Of a stretch of DNA of 64,000 nucleotides, positions 1 through 9,371 are shown one piece after another. How positions within the stretch are numbered: the stretch's first letter is position 1; every line of letters starts with the position of its first letter. The translations under genes and the position numbers were made by a program. The stretch spans positions 20,319 to 84,318 of the forward strand of contig CAZWPX010000013.1 of assembly GCA_964636125.1 (NCBI GenBank). Direction: 5' to 3'. The notes below the pieces were generated by a model that saw nothing but the letters and a program-made list of their open reading frames with translations, made no database searches and was not told the DNA's origin. The stretch is from CAJINA01 sp964636125 (GTDB lineage: Bacteria > Desulfobacterota > Desulfobacteria > Desulfobacterales > CAJINA01).

Positions 1-2105
1 GGGTTATCGAGTGTTCGCGAGGCGGCCTCGACCACGTCTGCCAGCATCACCAGTCCGGCTTCACGGGTTTGCGGCCGGGGTCCCGGGTAACGGTAATCAT
101 CCATATTGATACTGTCATCCGGGTTCTGTTTGCAGGCCTTATAATAGAAAAACTTGATCAGGCTGGTGCCGTGGGACTGGCGGATCGTGTCCATGATCAC
201 CTGGCCCAGTTTGTGCTCGCGGGCTATGGCAACCCCGTCTTTAACATGGGCAATCAGGATCGTTTTGGACATGGAGGGCGCCAGCTTGTCATGCCGGTTT
301 TTACCGTTTCTCTGGTTTTCTATAAAGTAGAGCGGTTTATTGATCTTTCCAATATCATGGTAATATCCGCAAACTTTTGCCAGTAGCGGATTCGCGCCGA
401 TTTCGTCTGCCGCGGCTTCAACCAGGGAGCCTACCACCACAGAGTGATGATAGGTACCCGGCGCCTCCATCATGAGGCGCCGCAGAATCGGGCGGTCCAG
501 GTTCGCCAGTTCCAACAGTTTTATATCGGTCGTGTAATCAAAGGCAATCTCGATCAGGGGAGCCAGACCGGCGGCGATGACGCCGGCTCCGAGGCCGCCG
601 ATGAGGGCAAAGGTGCAGTCCCAGACCAGTTTCAGTTCGGCCATGTCATAACGATAGGCATCCAGTCCGACCACCAGGACCACGTTGAGCAGGCCCAGTT
701 TCAGGCCGGCCTTGATGAATACCTTTCTTTGACGGCAATTCTGCAGCCAGTAGCCGCCCATGGTACAGCTGATTAGAAAATAGATGAAAGTCCCGAAATC
801 GTTTTGCAGAATGGCCGCGGAGCCCGTGGCCAGTACCACGGCAAAAGGGATGGCAACCCGCAGCCCCATGAAAAGGCAGACAGTCATCGTGCCCGCGGCC
901 ATGGGCAGCCCGAAGATGATCGAAGGGGCTGATAGCTGAAAAGGCGGGTTTTGGGCCAGGGCTGTCATGAGAAATACATTCAGCCGGACGAAAAAGAAGG
1001 CTGAAACCAGGGCGATCGAAATAAACAGCAGGTCTTTATTGAGGGTTTTCGCATTCGCGGAGTCCCATTTAAACTGGGGCAGGAACATGGCCATTATCAG
1101 GCACAGCAGCACCAGGCCAGCGCCCAGGCTGCTCAGCAATGGTTTTTCGGTCTTCAGGGGTGGGCGGGATTTTTCGAGTTTGCGCAGGTGCATGGCAGTG
1201 ACCCGATCACCTTCGCGCAGCAGCATCTCGCCCGCTTTAATCTGGTAGAGTATGGGTTTGATGCTGGTGGCCGCGTTGCGTTTGCGCTCTTCGGTTTCAC
1301 TGCGGTTGAGCGTGATATTGGGGTGAATGAGCGCCTGGGAAAAATCAACAATCAGGTTGCGCAGGGAATAGCGCTGCCCTTTCAAAATGGGCTGGCCCAC
1401 AATCCGGACCATGGTTTTGGCCTGGTCCAGGCCATAAAACCGTTTTAACTTTATTACCGGCTTTTCAGATTTTGTAATGATATTGCGCAGGGTGATCCCC
1501 TTCTCAGCCTCCCGCAGCAGCAGTTCCTTGTTACCGACCACCCCGTTGTCAAGAACCGCGGTGACTATTTTTATAATCATATTCTCAATTTCAATCGAGA
1601 ACTCATCCCGGGCCAGGCTTTTATAGGCGCCCTTGCTGATGGGGATGCCCAGGATTTTTTGAAATTCGTCTTCCTGCTGCGTTACAAGATCCTGGAGAGA
1701 GAGGATCGCCGCAGCGGGTTCATCGGAAATGGCGGGGTCGGGATCCGGTTCCGGCTGGGGTGTGTTCCGGTAGGTTTGGTGGACATCCCTGAGCAGCGTG
1801 AATGCCTTTCTGACACGCCCAGTGGTGGCGGGCAGGATATCGGGATCATGGTCATAGACGGTTAATACGGCATCGATGGCCTGTTTCTGCCGAACCTGGG
1901 TGGCATTCTCATCTTCGATGAAAAAATCTTTGGCAGCCTTGATATCATGCTGGACCACATCCCCGGCCTTATATTCATGCTGCCTGATGACCAGGTTGGG
2001 GTACAGCATCACGATAAAAAGCAGGAGGACGGCACCCAGGAGTACCCATGGCACCAGGTTGCCCGGACGTGTGTAACTGCTTAATGTTGCCTGCTTTTTT
2101 TTCAT
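1..2105 (-). CDS. 7TM-HD family cyclic dinucleotide phosphodiesterase (PgpH/YqfF-like), C-terminus cut by window edge
   Basis: The minus strand is open from an ATG at 2105 to the window edge, giving about 701 residues without a stop. The N-terminus (MKKKQATLSSYTRPGN) leads into one membrane segment, then a long periplasmic region, then a run of hydrophobic helices (roughly residues 335-530). A cytosolic HD domain follows, with the metal-binding pair H583-D584 in the motif GYYHDIGK. This order (TM, extracellular 7TMR-HDED, 7TM, HD) is that of the PgpH/YqfF family, whose studied members hydrolyse c-di-AMP. It lies directly downstream of the phoH-type gene on the same strand, the usual bacterial arrangement (phoH, 7TM-HD, ybeY). 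The stop codon and any ybeY lie outside the window. Substrate is inferred from family only. Confidence 0.93.
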   Translation of the reverse strand, partial: MKKKQATLSSYTRPGNLVPWVLLGAVLLLFIVMLYPNLVIRQHEYKAGDVVQHDIKAAKDFFIEDENATQVRQKQAIDAVLTVYDHDPDILPATTGRVRKAFTLLRDVHQTYRNTPQPEPDPDPAISDEPAAAILSLQDLVTQQEDEFQKILGIPISKGAYKSLARDEFSIEIENMIIKIVTAVLDNGVVGNKELLLREAEKGITLRNIITKSEKPVIKLKRFYGLDQAKTMVRIVGQPILKGQRYSLRNLIVDFSQALIHPNITLNRSETEERKRNAATSIKPILYQIKAGEMLLREGDRVTAMHLRKLEKSRPPLKTEKPLLSSLGAGLVLLCLIMAMFLPQFKWDSANAKTLNKDLLFISIALVSAFFFVRLNVFLMTALAQNPPFQLSAPSIIFGLPMAAGTMTVCLFMGLRVAIPFAVVLATGSAAILQNDFGTFIYFLISCTMGGYWLQNCRQRKVFIKAGLKLGLLNVVLVVGLDAYRYDMAELKLVWDCTFALIGGLGAGVIAAGLAPLIEIAFDYTTDIKLLELANLDRPILRRLMMEAPGTYHHSVVVGSLVEAAADEIGANPLLAKVCGYYHDIGKINKPLYFIENQRNGKNRHDKLAPSMSKTILIAHVKDGVAIAREHKLGQVIMDTIRQSHGTSLIKFFYYKACKQNPDDSINMDDYRYPGPRPQTREAGLVMLADVVEAASRTLDN

Positions 2106-2143
2106 GGCAATAATTTAGTTGGTTCCCGGAGACTGTATCCGGG

Positions 2144-3133
2144 TTACTTTTTTGCGGTCTGGGCGTCGTATTTCTCGTAAGCGTCTATCACTTTTTGAAC
2201 GAGCCGGTGCCGAACGACATCAATTTTGGTAAAAAATACAAATTCAATGCCGTTAATGTTTTTGAGTATCTGCTTGGCTGCTATAAGGCCGGAAGTTTTG
2301 TTTTCGGGCAGGTCAGTTTGGGTAATGTCGCCGGTGATAACCGCGCTGGAGTTAAAACCAATTCGGGTGAGAAACATTTTCATCTGTTCGGTTGTTGTGT
2401 TCTGGGCTTCATCCAGGATGATAAAGGCATCATTCAGGGTGCGGCCCCGCATGAAGGCCAGGGGCGCCACTTCAATGATGCCCTGGTTCATCAACCGGGA
2501 GGCCTTTTCAAAACGCATCATGTCATGCAGGGCATCATACAGCGGGCGCAGGTAAGGATCAACCTTGTCTGCCAGATCGCCCGGTAAAAACCCCAGCGCC
2601 TCACCGGCCTCAACCGCAGGGCGGGTGAGTATGATACGGTCGACAGTACCTTTTGCCAGGGCCGCAACCGCCATGGCCATGGCGAGGTAGGTTTTACCGG
2701 TGCCCGCGGGACCAATACCGAAAACCATGTCGTTGGCCCGGATGGCGTCAATATAGGCTTTCTGGGCGGCACTTTTGGGTGTGATGGCCTGTTTTTTAGC
2801 GGTTACAAAAGCGGTATCCAGAAAGATCTCTTTTAAGCGGACTTTATCGTCCTTGCTCAGGGCCCGCACAGCATGGTCAATGTCATTGGCATAAACCGGG
2901 TATCCGTTTTCCAGCAGGTCATATAGCTGGTTGAGGATATTTTGGGCCAGGTCGGCGGCAATACTGTCGCCTTTAATAAAAACCACATTGCCCCGGGCAT
3001 GAATCTGCACCCCGACCGAGTCCCCAATCCTGTGCAGGCTGCTGTTATGTTCACCGAACAGCTGCCGGGCAAGGTTGATATCACCAAAGGTCATCTGGTT
3101 GTCTTGTATGTCAGGTGCGTTTGCCATAGACAT
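2144..3133 (-). CDS. PhoH-like ATPase (YbeZ type)
   Basis: 329-residue PhoH-family P-loop ATPase, the usual length. Walker A is GPAGTGKT at residues 141-148 and Walker B is FIILDEAQN at 237-245. The N-terminal ~110 residues form the RNA-binding-like extension typical of YbeZ/PhoH-like proteins that work with the endoribonuclease YbeY in rRNA metabolism. The start ATG at 3133 has AGAGGAA nine bases upstream; a second ATG two codons later (MANAP) is possible. The gene is followed after 38 bases by the 7TM-HD gene, so the two are probably co-transcribed. The RNA role is family knowledge. Confidence 0.95.
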   Translation of the reverse strand: MSMANAPDIQDNQMTFGDINLARQLFGEHNSSLHRIGDSVGVQIHARGNVVFIKGDSIAADLAQNILNQLYDLLENGYPVYANDIDHAVRALSKDDKVRLKEIFLDTAFVTAKKQAITPKSAAQKAYIDAIRANDMVFGIGPAGTGKTYLAMAMAVAALAKGTVDRIILTRPAVEAGEALGFLPGDLADKVDPYLRPLYDALHDMMRFEKASRLMNQGIIEVAPLAFMRGRTLNDAFIILDEAQNTTTEQMKMFLTRIGFNSSAVITGDITQTDLPENKTSGLIAAKQILKNINGIEFVFFTKIDVVRHRLVQKVIDAYEKYDAQTAKK

Positions 3134-3336
3134 TTCATCGTTTCCTCTAACGGCCTTTTACTATCATAAAAAATCCGGGGAATGCAAATAAAACTGAAGC
3201 GGCTGTCTGTGCAGAGGCCTGGGAAATGAAAAACACCTTGACGTTTCCCGGCTGGCCTAGTTAATTGGGCGACAAATATATCACCAGCCGATTCGCGGTC
3301 CCCGGCCTTGCCGGTGGACCTTTGTTAAGGAGCGCT

Positions 3337-3864
3337 ATGAACAGCTTTGACATTGTGGTTGCCATTATCCTCGGGTTCTGCCTCATACGGGGCATCTTCC
3401 GGGGCCTTGTGAAGGAGATGGCTTCGATTATAGGTGTGCTGGCCGGGTTTTACGCGGCCTATACCTATTACCCGGAGATGGCCAGCCTTCTGGCACCCTG
3501 GATAGAGAACGAGATCTATCTGAATCTGACCAGCTTTATGGTGCTTTTCTGCCTGATTTTGATCATTGTCAGCATTTTAGGGGTTGTGCTCAAGTACCTG
3601 ATGAAGATTGCCCATATGGGTTGGGCCGACCGGGTAAGCGGCGCCGTTTTCGGGGCGTTTAAAGGGGTGCTGATCACCTCCGTCATTCTGGTTACCCTGA
3701 CCGCTTTCCTTCCCAGTGGATCGCCCCTGATCCGTGACTCTCTCCTTGCGCCGCATATCAACATGCTTTCAGAAAACATGGCCCGCCTGATTTCAGATGA
3801 CATGTACGAGGCGTTTGATGGGAAAATAGGAGAACTGAAAAGAATTTGGGAAACGAGAATTTAA
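3337..3864 (+). CDS. CvpA family membrane protein
   Basis: 175-residue integral membrane protein with about four hydrophobic helices, starting MNSFDIVVAIILGFCLIRG and containing the family's conserved start pattern (D-x-x-V, then G-x-x-R-G-x-x-R-G). The E. coli relative is needed for colicin V production; the general function is unsettled. The frame is open further upstream, but the ATG at 3337 is preceded by AAGGAG at 3327-3332 and places the first helix at the N-terminus. The 3' end overlaps the next gene by 19 bases, suggesting translational coupling with mazG. Confidence 0.85.
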   Translation: MNSFDIVVAIILGFCLIRGIFRGLVKEMASIIGVLAGFYAAYTYYPEMASLLAPWIENEIYLNLTSFMVLFCLILIIVSILGVVLKYLMKIAHMGWADRVSGAVFGAFKGVLITSVILVTLTAFLPSGSPLIRDSLLAPHINMLSENMARLISDDMYEAFDGKIGELKRIWETRI

Positions 3865-4649
3865 AAACCCTGAACGGGATTTTCGAGTTGATCGATACCC
3901 TCAGGGGTGACAACGGCTGCCCCTGGGACCGCGAGCAGACCCCCGCCTCCATGGCCAATTACCTGGCCGAAGAAACCTTTGAACTGAAAGAAGCGATTGG
4001 AAATGATGACCCCGGGGAAGTCTGTGAGGAACTGGGGGACGTTCTTTTCTTACTCCTTTTTATTCTCAGGCTTTATGAAACCAGGGGTGCCTTCGATTTC
4101 GAGCAGGTTGTCAGCCGGGTAACAGCCAAGATGGTTCGACGGCACCCCCATGTGTTTGGTGATCGTAAGCTCGATTCCGCCGCCCAGGTGAGGCGCCAGT
4201 GGCAGCAGATCAAAAAAAATGAGCAGAAATCCTCCCGTCCTGTTTCCAGCCTTGATTCAGTTCCTTCCGGGTTGCCGGCCCTGCTGCGGGCCTACCTGGT
4301 TTCCGAGCGGGCCTCCCAGGCCGGCCTGGACTGGCCGGATATGGATGGCGTGCTGGCCAGAGTCAGCGAGGAATGGGCTGAGTTTAACCGGGAACTGGAT
4401 CAACAGGCGGGCAGCGCCGGCGCTACTGAAAATCTTGCCCTTGAATTTGGTGATGTTCTTTTCACGCTGGCCACTGTGGCTCGTTTTGCCGGTTTCCATC
4501 CGGAGACCGCCCTGAGTGGCGCCATTCAAAAGTTCGAGAACCGTTTCCGGCGGCTGGAATCCATCCTGGCCGGGCAGGGGCGCGAGATGCGGTCCCTATC
4601 CCAGGCAGAACTTGATGATTTATGGGAACAGATTAAAACTGATATCTGA
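3846..4649 (+). CDS. mazG: Nucleoside triphosphate pyrophosphohydrolase MazG
   Basis: 267 residues, the length of two-domain MazG. It removes pyrophosphate from (d)NTPs as a house-cleaning enzyme. The first MazG domain shows the start typical of the family (LRGDNGCPWDREQT), the metal-binding E-E-x(n)-E-L-G-D helix (YLAEETFELKEAI, then EELGDVLFLLLF) and the histidine-rich RRHPHVFG. A second MazG repeat near residue 200 has LALEFGDVLFTLA. The start is a TTG at 3846 inside the end of the cvpA-like gene, with AGGAG about 12 bases upstream. The 3' end overlaps the convergent Nudix gene by 17 bases. Confidence 0.95.
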   Translation: MGNENLKTLNGIFELIDTLRGDNGCPWDREQTPASMANYLAEETFELKEAIGNDDPGEVCEELGDVLFLLLFILRLYETRGAFDFEQVVSRVTAKMVRRHPHVFGDRKLDSAAQVRRQWQQIKKNEQKSSRPVSSLDSVPSGLPALLRAYLVSERASQAGLDWPDMDGVLARVSEEWAEFNRELDQQAGSAGATENLALEFGDVLFTLATVARFAGFHPETALSGAIQKFENRFRRLESILAGQGREMRSLSQAELDDLWEQIKTDI

Positions 4650-5175
4650 AAGCGGGTGCTCCGGGTAGACCAAAATAGACGCCGATATAGTGGCTGTGGC
4701 TGGTGAATGCAATTTCAGGCAGATCCTGGTGTGGAAACCAGTCTGCTTCAGACGCGTCGTCACCGGCTACCAGGTACCCTTTATAGTGCCGCACCAGGTA
4801 GGCGATCATCAACACCGTGTGGTACTGGGCATTAGGCGTGGCCATCACCCCGAGCAGACGGTTTATCTCGCCGTCCAGGCCAGTTTCCTCTTTGAGTTCG
4901 CGCAGGGCGGCCTGCTCGGGTGATTCGCCCAGTTCCATGAAGCCGCCCGGCAGGCACCAGTAGCCTTTCTTGGGTTCCACACTGCGTTTTACCAGTGCGA
5001 TCCGGTTGCTCTCGTCCACAACCACCAGGCAGGCGGCGGGAACCGGGTTTTCATAAATCGCACTGGCACAGGTCTCACAATAAGGCCGTTTTTGTCCTTC
5101 CCACAATCTTTCTTCCAGCCGGGCACTGCAATAAGGGCAAAATTGCTTCCGGGGTGTGATAGCCGGGGTTACCAT
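4633..5175 (-). CDS. Nudix hydrolase with N-terminal zinc ribbon
   Basis: 180 residues. A zinc ribbon comes first (C-P-Y-C at ~14-17 and C-E-T-C at ~34-37), then a Nudix fold with a full Nudix box: G-G-F-M-E, then ALRELKEETGL. Such proteins hydrolyse nucleoside diphosphate derivatives; the zinc ribbon recalls NADH pyrophosphatase-type members, but the protein is shorter than NudC and the substrate cannot be named. It starts 6 bases after the aldolase stop on the same strand, so it is probably the second gene of that transcript. Confidence 0.9.
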   Translation of the reverse strand: MVTPAITPRKQFCPYCSARLEERLWEGQKRPYCETCASAIYENPVPAACLVVVDESNRIALVKRSVEPKKGYWCLPGGFMELGESPEQAALRELKEETGLDGEINRLLGVMATPNAQYHTVLMIAYLVRHYKGYLVAGDDASEADWFPHQDLPEIAFTSHSHYIGVYFGLPGAPAFRYQF

Positions 5176-5181
5176 CGCCGC

Positions 5182-6474
5182 TCAGTCATCAAAATCCCCT
5201 TCGGGTCCTTTATCGGATTCAATGGCCGCCGCCCGTTCCGCTATCTTTTCAGGGGTCCACTGGGCCGGATCTTCGATCCGTCCAATCTTGGCGCCCGGGT
5301 CGTGTGAGCCCGCGGTGATAATGGCTTCAATGGCGATATCCGCGGTGTCCGTGGCATTGAAGACTTCGGTAAGCATCTGGTGGACAAAATCTTCCACCCG
5401 TTTAACCATGCGGGCTTTAATGTCAGCCGGCTGTCCCAGGAGATGGTTCTCAAAGGGAAGATTCAATTTCTTGTAATTGCCGCCTTTGATCCCGGCCTCG
5501 TCTGCGTAGGCCTTCATTTTGGCCCACATCTCTTCGGTGACACCGGCGTTTTTAACTTTTATGAAGCCCCCGTTTTCATCGAGAATGGCATTGCCATAGT
5601 CATTGACCTCAAAACCCCAGGAGATCATCTGCAAGGCGGTGGCCACATTGGCCTTGGTGGTTTTTGTCCTGGCGGCAATCTCCCGCAGGCGATCAGAGTT
5701 GTTTCCAGAGGTACCATGCTGGGCCCCGGATATGCCATAGGGCGCCAGGGCGGTGTGGATATCGGCGGTCAAGGGTACCTGGATGCCCTGCCCGCTGGCT
5801 TCAATGCCGTGGGTGGTGCCGTTGTTAAGGGCTATCCACTCCGGGAAGATGTCATGGGCATTGAGGCCCTGGATGAGAAACAGGGCTTCCTCTGCGGTGG
5901 ACAACCCCAGTTTGCCCTTGATTTCCCCGATCTCCGTTTCAAGGCCGGCCCATTGGGGAATGAACGGATTGAGTTCAAGATTGGCCAGCAGGTTCTGGTC
6001 ATCCGGCATATGGGAAGCGTCAATGGCAATAGAGGTGATGCCGGCATCAAACAGGGTGGGGATTTCGATTTTGGCCGGGCCAATATCTTCCGGGGTCTTG
6101 ATACCGTAGTGATCAGCGTGAATCGCTACCGGGACGGTAATGCCCATCTCGTTGCACAGGGCGTCCACCTGGCGGGCGATGTTCCAGTAATTCACGGCGC
6201 AATACGCGTTGGCACCGCCTTCTGAACGGGCAATTTCGATGATCAGGCAGCTGTTGGCCCGCTGGGCAGCGGCCAGGGCGCCCCGGATGACAAAATAACT
6301 GCGGCCGTTGGCGGCAATGGATATGGCGGCGCCTTTTTTCAGCATGGCGCGATCAATGTACTTTCCACTTACAATAAGTGCCCGGGAGTTGGGGAACAGC
6401 TTGACAATATTCGGCGGGCGGCCGACGGACAACGCCTGGGCAAAACTCTCAGAAGAACCTGAAGATATTGACAT
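5182..6474 (-). CDS. Class II fructose-bisphosphate aldolase (long form)
   Basis: 430-residue metal-dependent aldolase of the FbaA/ketose-bisphosphate class, cleaving or forming fructose 1,6-bisphosphate. Visible motifs are the zinc-binding HADH (after VPVAI), the acidic stretch ETEIGEIKG and the phosphate/zinc loop GAQHGTSGN. It is longer than the common ~305-360 residue enzymes, with an extra C-terminal ~60 residues, a variant known from anaerobic bacteria. AGGAGG precedes the ATG at 6474. With the ATP-PFK at 10863 it gives the window two consecutive glycolysis/gluconeogenesis steps, although they are separate transcripts. Confidence 0.9.
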   Translation of the reverse strand: MSISSGSSESFAQALSVGRPPNIVKLFPNSRALIVSGKYIDRAMLKKGAAISIAANGRSYFVIRGALAAAQRANSCLIIEIARSEGGANAYCAVNYWNIARQVDALCNEMGITVPVAIHADHYGIKTPEDIGPAKIEIPTLFDAGITSIAIDASHMPDDQNLLANLELNPFIPQWAGLETEIGEIKGKLGLSTAEEALFLIQGLNAHDIFPEWIALNNGTTHGIEASGQGIQVPLTADIHTALAPYGISGAQHGTSGNNSDRLREIAARTKTTKANVATALQMISWGFEVNDYGNAILDENGGFIKVKNAGVTEEMWAKMKAYADEAGIKGGNYKKLNLPFENHLLGQPADIKARMVKRVEDFVHQMLTEVFNATDTADIAIEAIITAGSHDPGAKIGRIEDPAQWTPEKIAERAAAIESDKGPEGDFDD

Positions 6475-6596
6475 TTTTCCCTCCTTTGATCATTTACGGG
6501 AAGGTCACGCGAGTTGGGTGGAATTAAAGCTCAGCCGGTTTTGTAATTATGGCTGGTTACTCCTCAAAGTCGGATACCTGCTGCGGCCGGGCGGTG

Positions 6597-7142
6597 CTAC
6601 CCGTTAAACTCACAGCTTAACAGCGCCTTTCTGATGACCTCGAAAACATCGCCAAACCGCAGGAGACCGGTGACGGTTGCGCCGTTTTTGACGACCAGGG
6701 GCTGGTGAACACCCATGACATAGAGGTTTAACGCTTTTTCGGCGGTATCGGTTTCCTGCAGGTATTCAATGCTTTCAGGCGTGTGCATAACTTCGGCAAC
6801 TGACTTTTTCCCGCCGCGCTGGCAGATACTCAATTCCGTATCCCCCCACAGGTTGAATTCCTTTACCGCTTTCATGACGAAATCCTTGGTGAGGATCCCC
6901 CCGCTGGTGCCTTCCAGGACTTTTTCATAGGCGGGCTCCAGGGCGCGAAAGATGTCAATCATGGTCACTTTGCCTGAAAAGTTACCGCTGCTGTCTACCA
7001 CAACGGCATCCCGATGGGCGCGTTTATTGCTCTGTCTTTCAGACTCAAGCGCCTGCAGAACATCAACCAGGGTATCTGATCTTTTAACTGTCACATAGTT
7101 GGAAATAGGGATCATCAATTCCTTTATAATAACTTCTTGCAT
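6597..7142 (-). CDS. CBS-domain protein
   Basis: 181-residue protein made of a CBS pair: the first begins at about residue 8 (IPISNYVTVKRSDTLVDVL) and the second at about 118 (VAEVMHTPESIEYLQ), separated by a longer helical insert. There is no attached enzyme or transporter domain. CBS pairs bind adenine nucleotides and act as regulatory modules. It lies 122 bases upstream of the aldolase gene on the same strand; that spacing allows co-transcription but the link is only positional. Bases 7143-7420 upstream hold no gene. They contain a small inverted repeat (CCTGCCA, 13-base loop, TGGCAGG near 7218-7246) with no clear role. Confidence 0.85.
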   Translation of the reverse strand: MQEVIIKELMIPISNYVTVKRSDTLVDVLQALESERQSNKRAHRDAVVVDSSGNFSGKVTMIDIFRALEPAYEKVLEGTSGGILTKDFVMKAVKEFNLWGDTELSICQRGGKKSVAEVMHTPESIEYLQETDTAEKALNLYVMGVHQPLVVKNGATVTGLLRFGDVFEVIRKALLSCEFNG

Positions 7143-7420
7143 TGTTTTACCTCGCCTAGATAATTAAGATTTCGCTTGTTTTGGTACAAATCAGAACAGG
7201 GCGCCGTGAGACTGCAGAGCCTGCCACTTTTGCATGAACTGGCAGGTCCTTCCGGGGCCTGAATTAAACCGGCCGAATCTATCTAACACAGATTCAAATA
7301 CAGAATGAGGGCCATAATGTCAATCCGTCTCCTGAATAAACTGGTTGAATATCAGGAACGTATTGTATAGAACCGGGATGCATACCCCTAATTACTCAAC
7401 TTTCGGGACTGTTTGGAATT

Positions 7421-9371
7421 ATGAAACTGCGTAATATTCTGCTGCTGTTTATTTTTGTCATCGGCCCCGCCTGTGCGCCGAAACAAGTCGCCGTTGAGAC
7501 GGTGCCGGAAAAACCGCCTGTGCCGGTGGTGTCGCCGGAGGAGCGCTTTGAACAGGCCCAGGTGCTAATCAACAAAAAGGCATATGCAGCCGCGGCCCGG
7601 GTGTATCTCGATTTTGTGGCCGCAGCGCCCGATCACTCCCGGGCGCCGGAGGCGTTGCTGCAGGCCGGGACCGCCTACTTTTTAAAGGGTGATTATAGGC
7701 GTGCGCGCAGTGTCTACCAGAAAATCCTGTCAGATTACCCGGCCACCGGGCCTGCCGGCGATGCCCGGGTGGAGATCCTGCAAACTTACTATTACGAAGG
7801 GGAGTTCGAGTCCCTTCTGGCCCAGGCCGAATCTATCTTAAAGACTGCTGTCCCAGAATCAAAACAACTGAAATTATATGAAATTCTCGGGGATACCTAT
7901 ATGGCCCTGGATGCGCCCGTGGAGGCAGCCTATACCTATGCCCGGGCTTATGAAATCACGTCGGGCCCGCTTGGGGATGAATTGTATGCCCGGCTCAAGT
8001 CCGCCCTGCGGTTGATGGAACGGGACCAGATCGGCACCCTGACCGACCGGTTGGAGAACCCTGAGTTGAAGCGGCTGGTTGATGAACTGGCCCATGCCCT
8101 CATCTACAAACGGTTTACAATCGGTTGTCTTTTGCCTTTGAGCGGCAAGTACGAGGCTTACGGACAACGGGCACTCAATGGTGTGCAGCTGGCCCTCAAT
8201 AAGTCATCCGCAGCCGCCGCAAACCCGCTTATTGAGGTCATCATCAAGGATACCCGTTCAGACCCGGCGGTGGCCGTTAAAGCGGTGGACGACTTTTACG
8301 AGAAAGGTGTGGCCGCCATCATCGGTCCCATCGTGACGGCTGAGCCGGCCGCCCGGGCGGCCCAGGCGCGGCACCTGCCTATCATCACGTTTACCCAGAA
8401 AGCGCCGATTGCGGATATCGGTGATTTTGTCTTCCGAAACTTTTTTACACCCCGGATGCAGGTCCAGACCATCGTGTCTTATTCGGTAGCGGATCTCGGG
8501 GCCCGGCGGTTTGCCATCCTCTACCCGGAGGAAAAGTACGGCCGGACCTTTATGAACCTTTTCTGGGACGAAGTCGATCGCCAGGGCGGCCGGGTGGTCG
8601 CTGTCGAATCCTATGATGTAAAAACCACTGATTTTGCCAAACCCATCAAAAAACTGGTGGGCCTGCACTACAGAATTCCGGCGGACATTCAGGCCCGGGC
8701 TGAGCGTATCTGGCCCCCCTACAGCCGAACACCGGTGGGTACCTGTGACGGCTTTGAAAAAATTCCGGGACTCCTATACCCTCTACCCGCTGAGCTTGCC
8801 TGCTGGCCAACAGTCANNNNNNNNNNCAGAAGATGAAATCCCGGACTGTATTCCGGCCGCGAATCCCGAGTCAAAAGAGGCCGAAGAACCGCCATCGATA
8901 GTCGACTTTGATGCGATCTTCATCCCGGACGCACCCAACATGGCGGGTCTCATTATACCCCAGCTTGCATTTTATGACGTGAATGAAATTGCCCTGCTGG
9001 GTACCAACCTGTGGAGTTCCCCCACGTTGATCGAGATGAGTCGTGAATACGTCCAGGGTGCCATCGTGCCCGACGGGTTTTATGCCGACAGCACACGGCC
9101 GCAGACACGCAATTTTGTGGCGGATTACCAGGCGGCGTTTGACGCAGGGCCCGGCTATATGGAGGCCATTGGTTTTGATACCGCCCAACTGGTCCTGGAA
9201 CTGGTGAACCGGTCGGATATCCTGTCACGCAATGACCTCAGGGATGAACTGCTGCGCGTGGCTGATTTCCAGGGTGCCACCGGGGCTACATCTTTTGATT
9301 ACAACGGAGATGTGTACAAACCGCTTTTCCTGATGAAGATCAAGGGCGGTAATTTTATCGAGATAGAATGA
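7421..9371 (+). CDS. Penicillin-binding protein activator (LpoA/YraM-like) lipoprotein, interrupted by an assembly gap
   Basis: One gene split by ten Ns at 8817-8826. The start (MKLRNILLLFIFVIGPAC) is a lipoprotein signal with a lipobox ending in Cys18. Residues ~35-215 are TPR-like helical repeats. A periplasmic-binding fold then opens with FTIGCLLPLSGKYEAYGQ. After the gap the fold resumes in another frame (VDFDAIFIPDAPNMAGLI) and runs to 9371. This layout is that of LpoA/YraM lipoproteins that activate bifunctional penicillin-binding proteins. The reading frame between about 8740 and 8826 is uncertain: frame 2 is continuous from the start, but the reading SYTLYPLSLPAG in the other frame also looks protein-like. 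The gene overlaps waaA by four bases (ATGA). Confidence 0.85.
8817..8826. other. Assembly gap (10 N)
   Basis: Ten undetermined bases inside the LpoA-like gene. The reading frame differs on the two sides, so the true missing length is probably not ten bases. Confidence 0.98.

Noticed and set aside
5380..6225. 281-codon plus-strand open frame
   Set aside because: Opposite-strand shadow of the class II aldolase gene, which has clear catalytic motifs.
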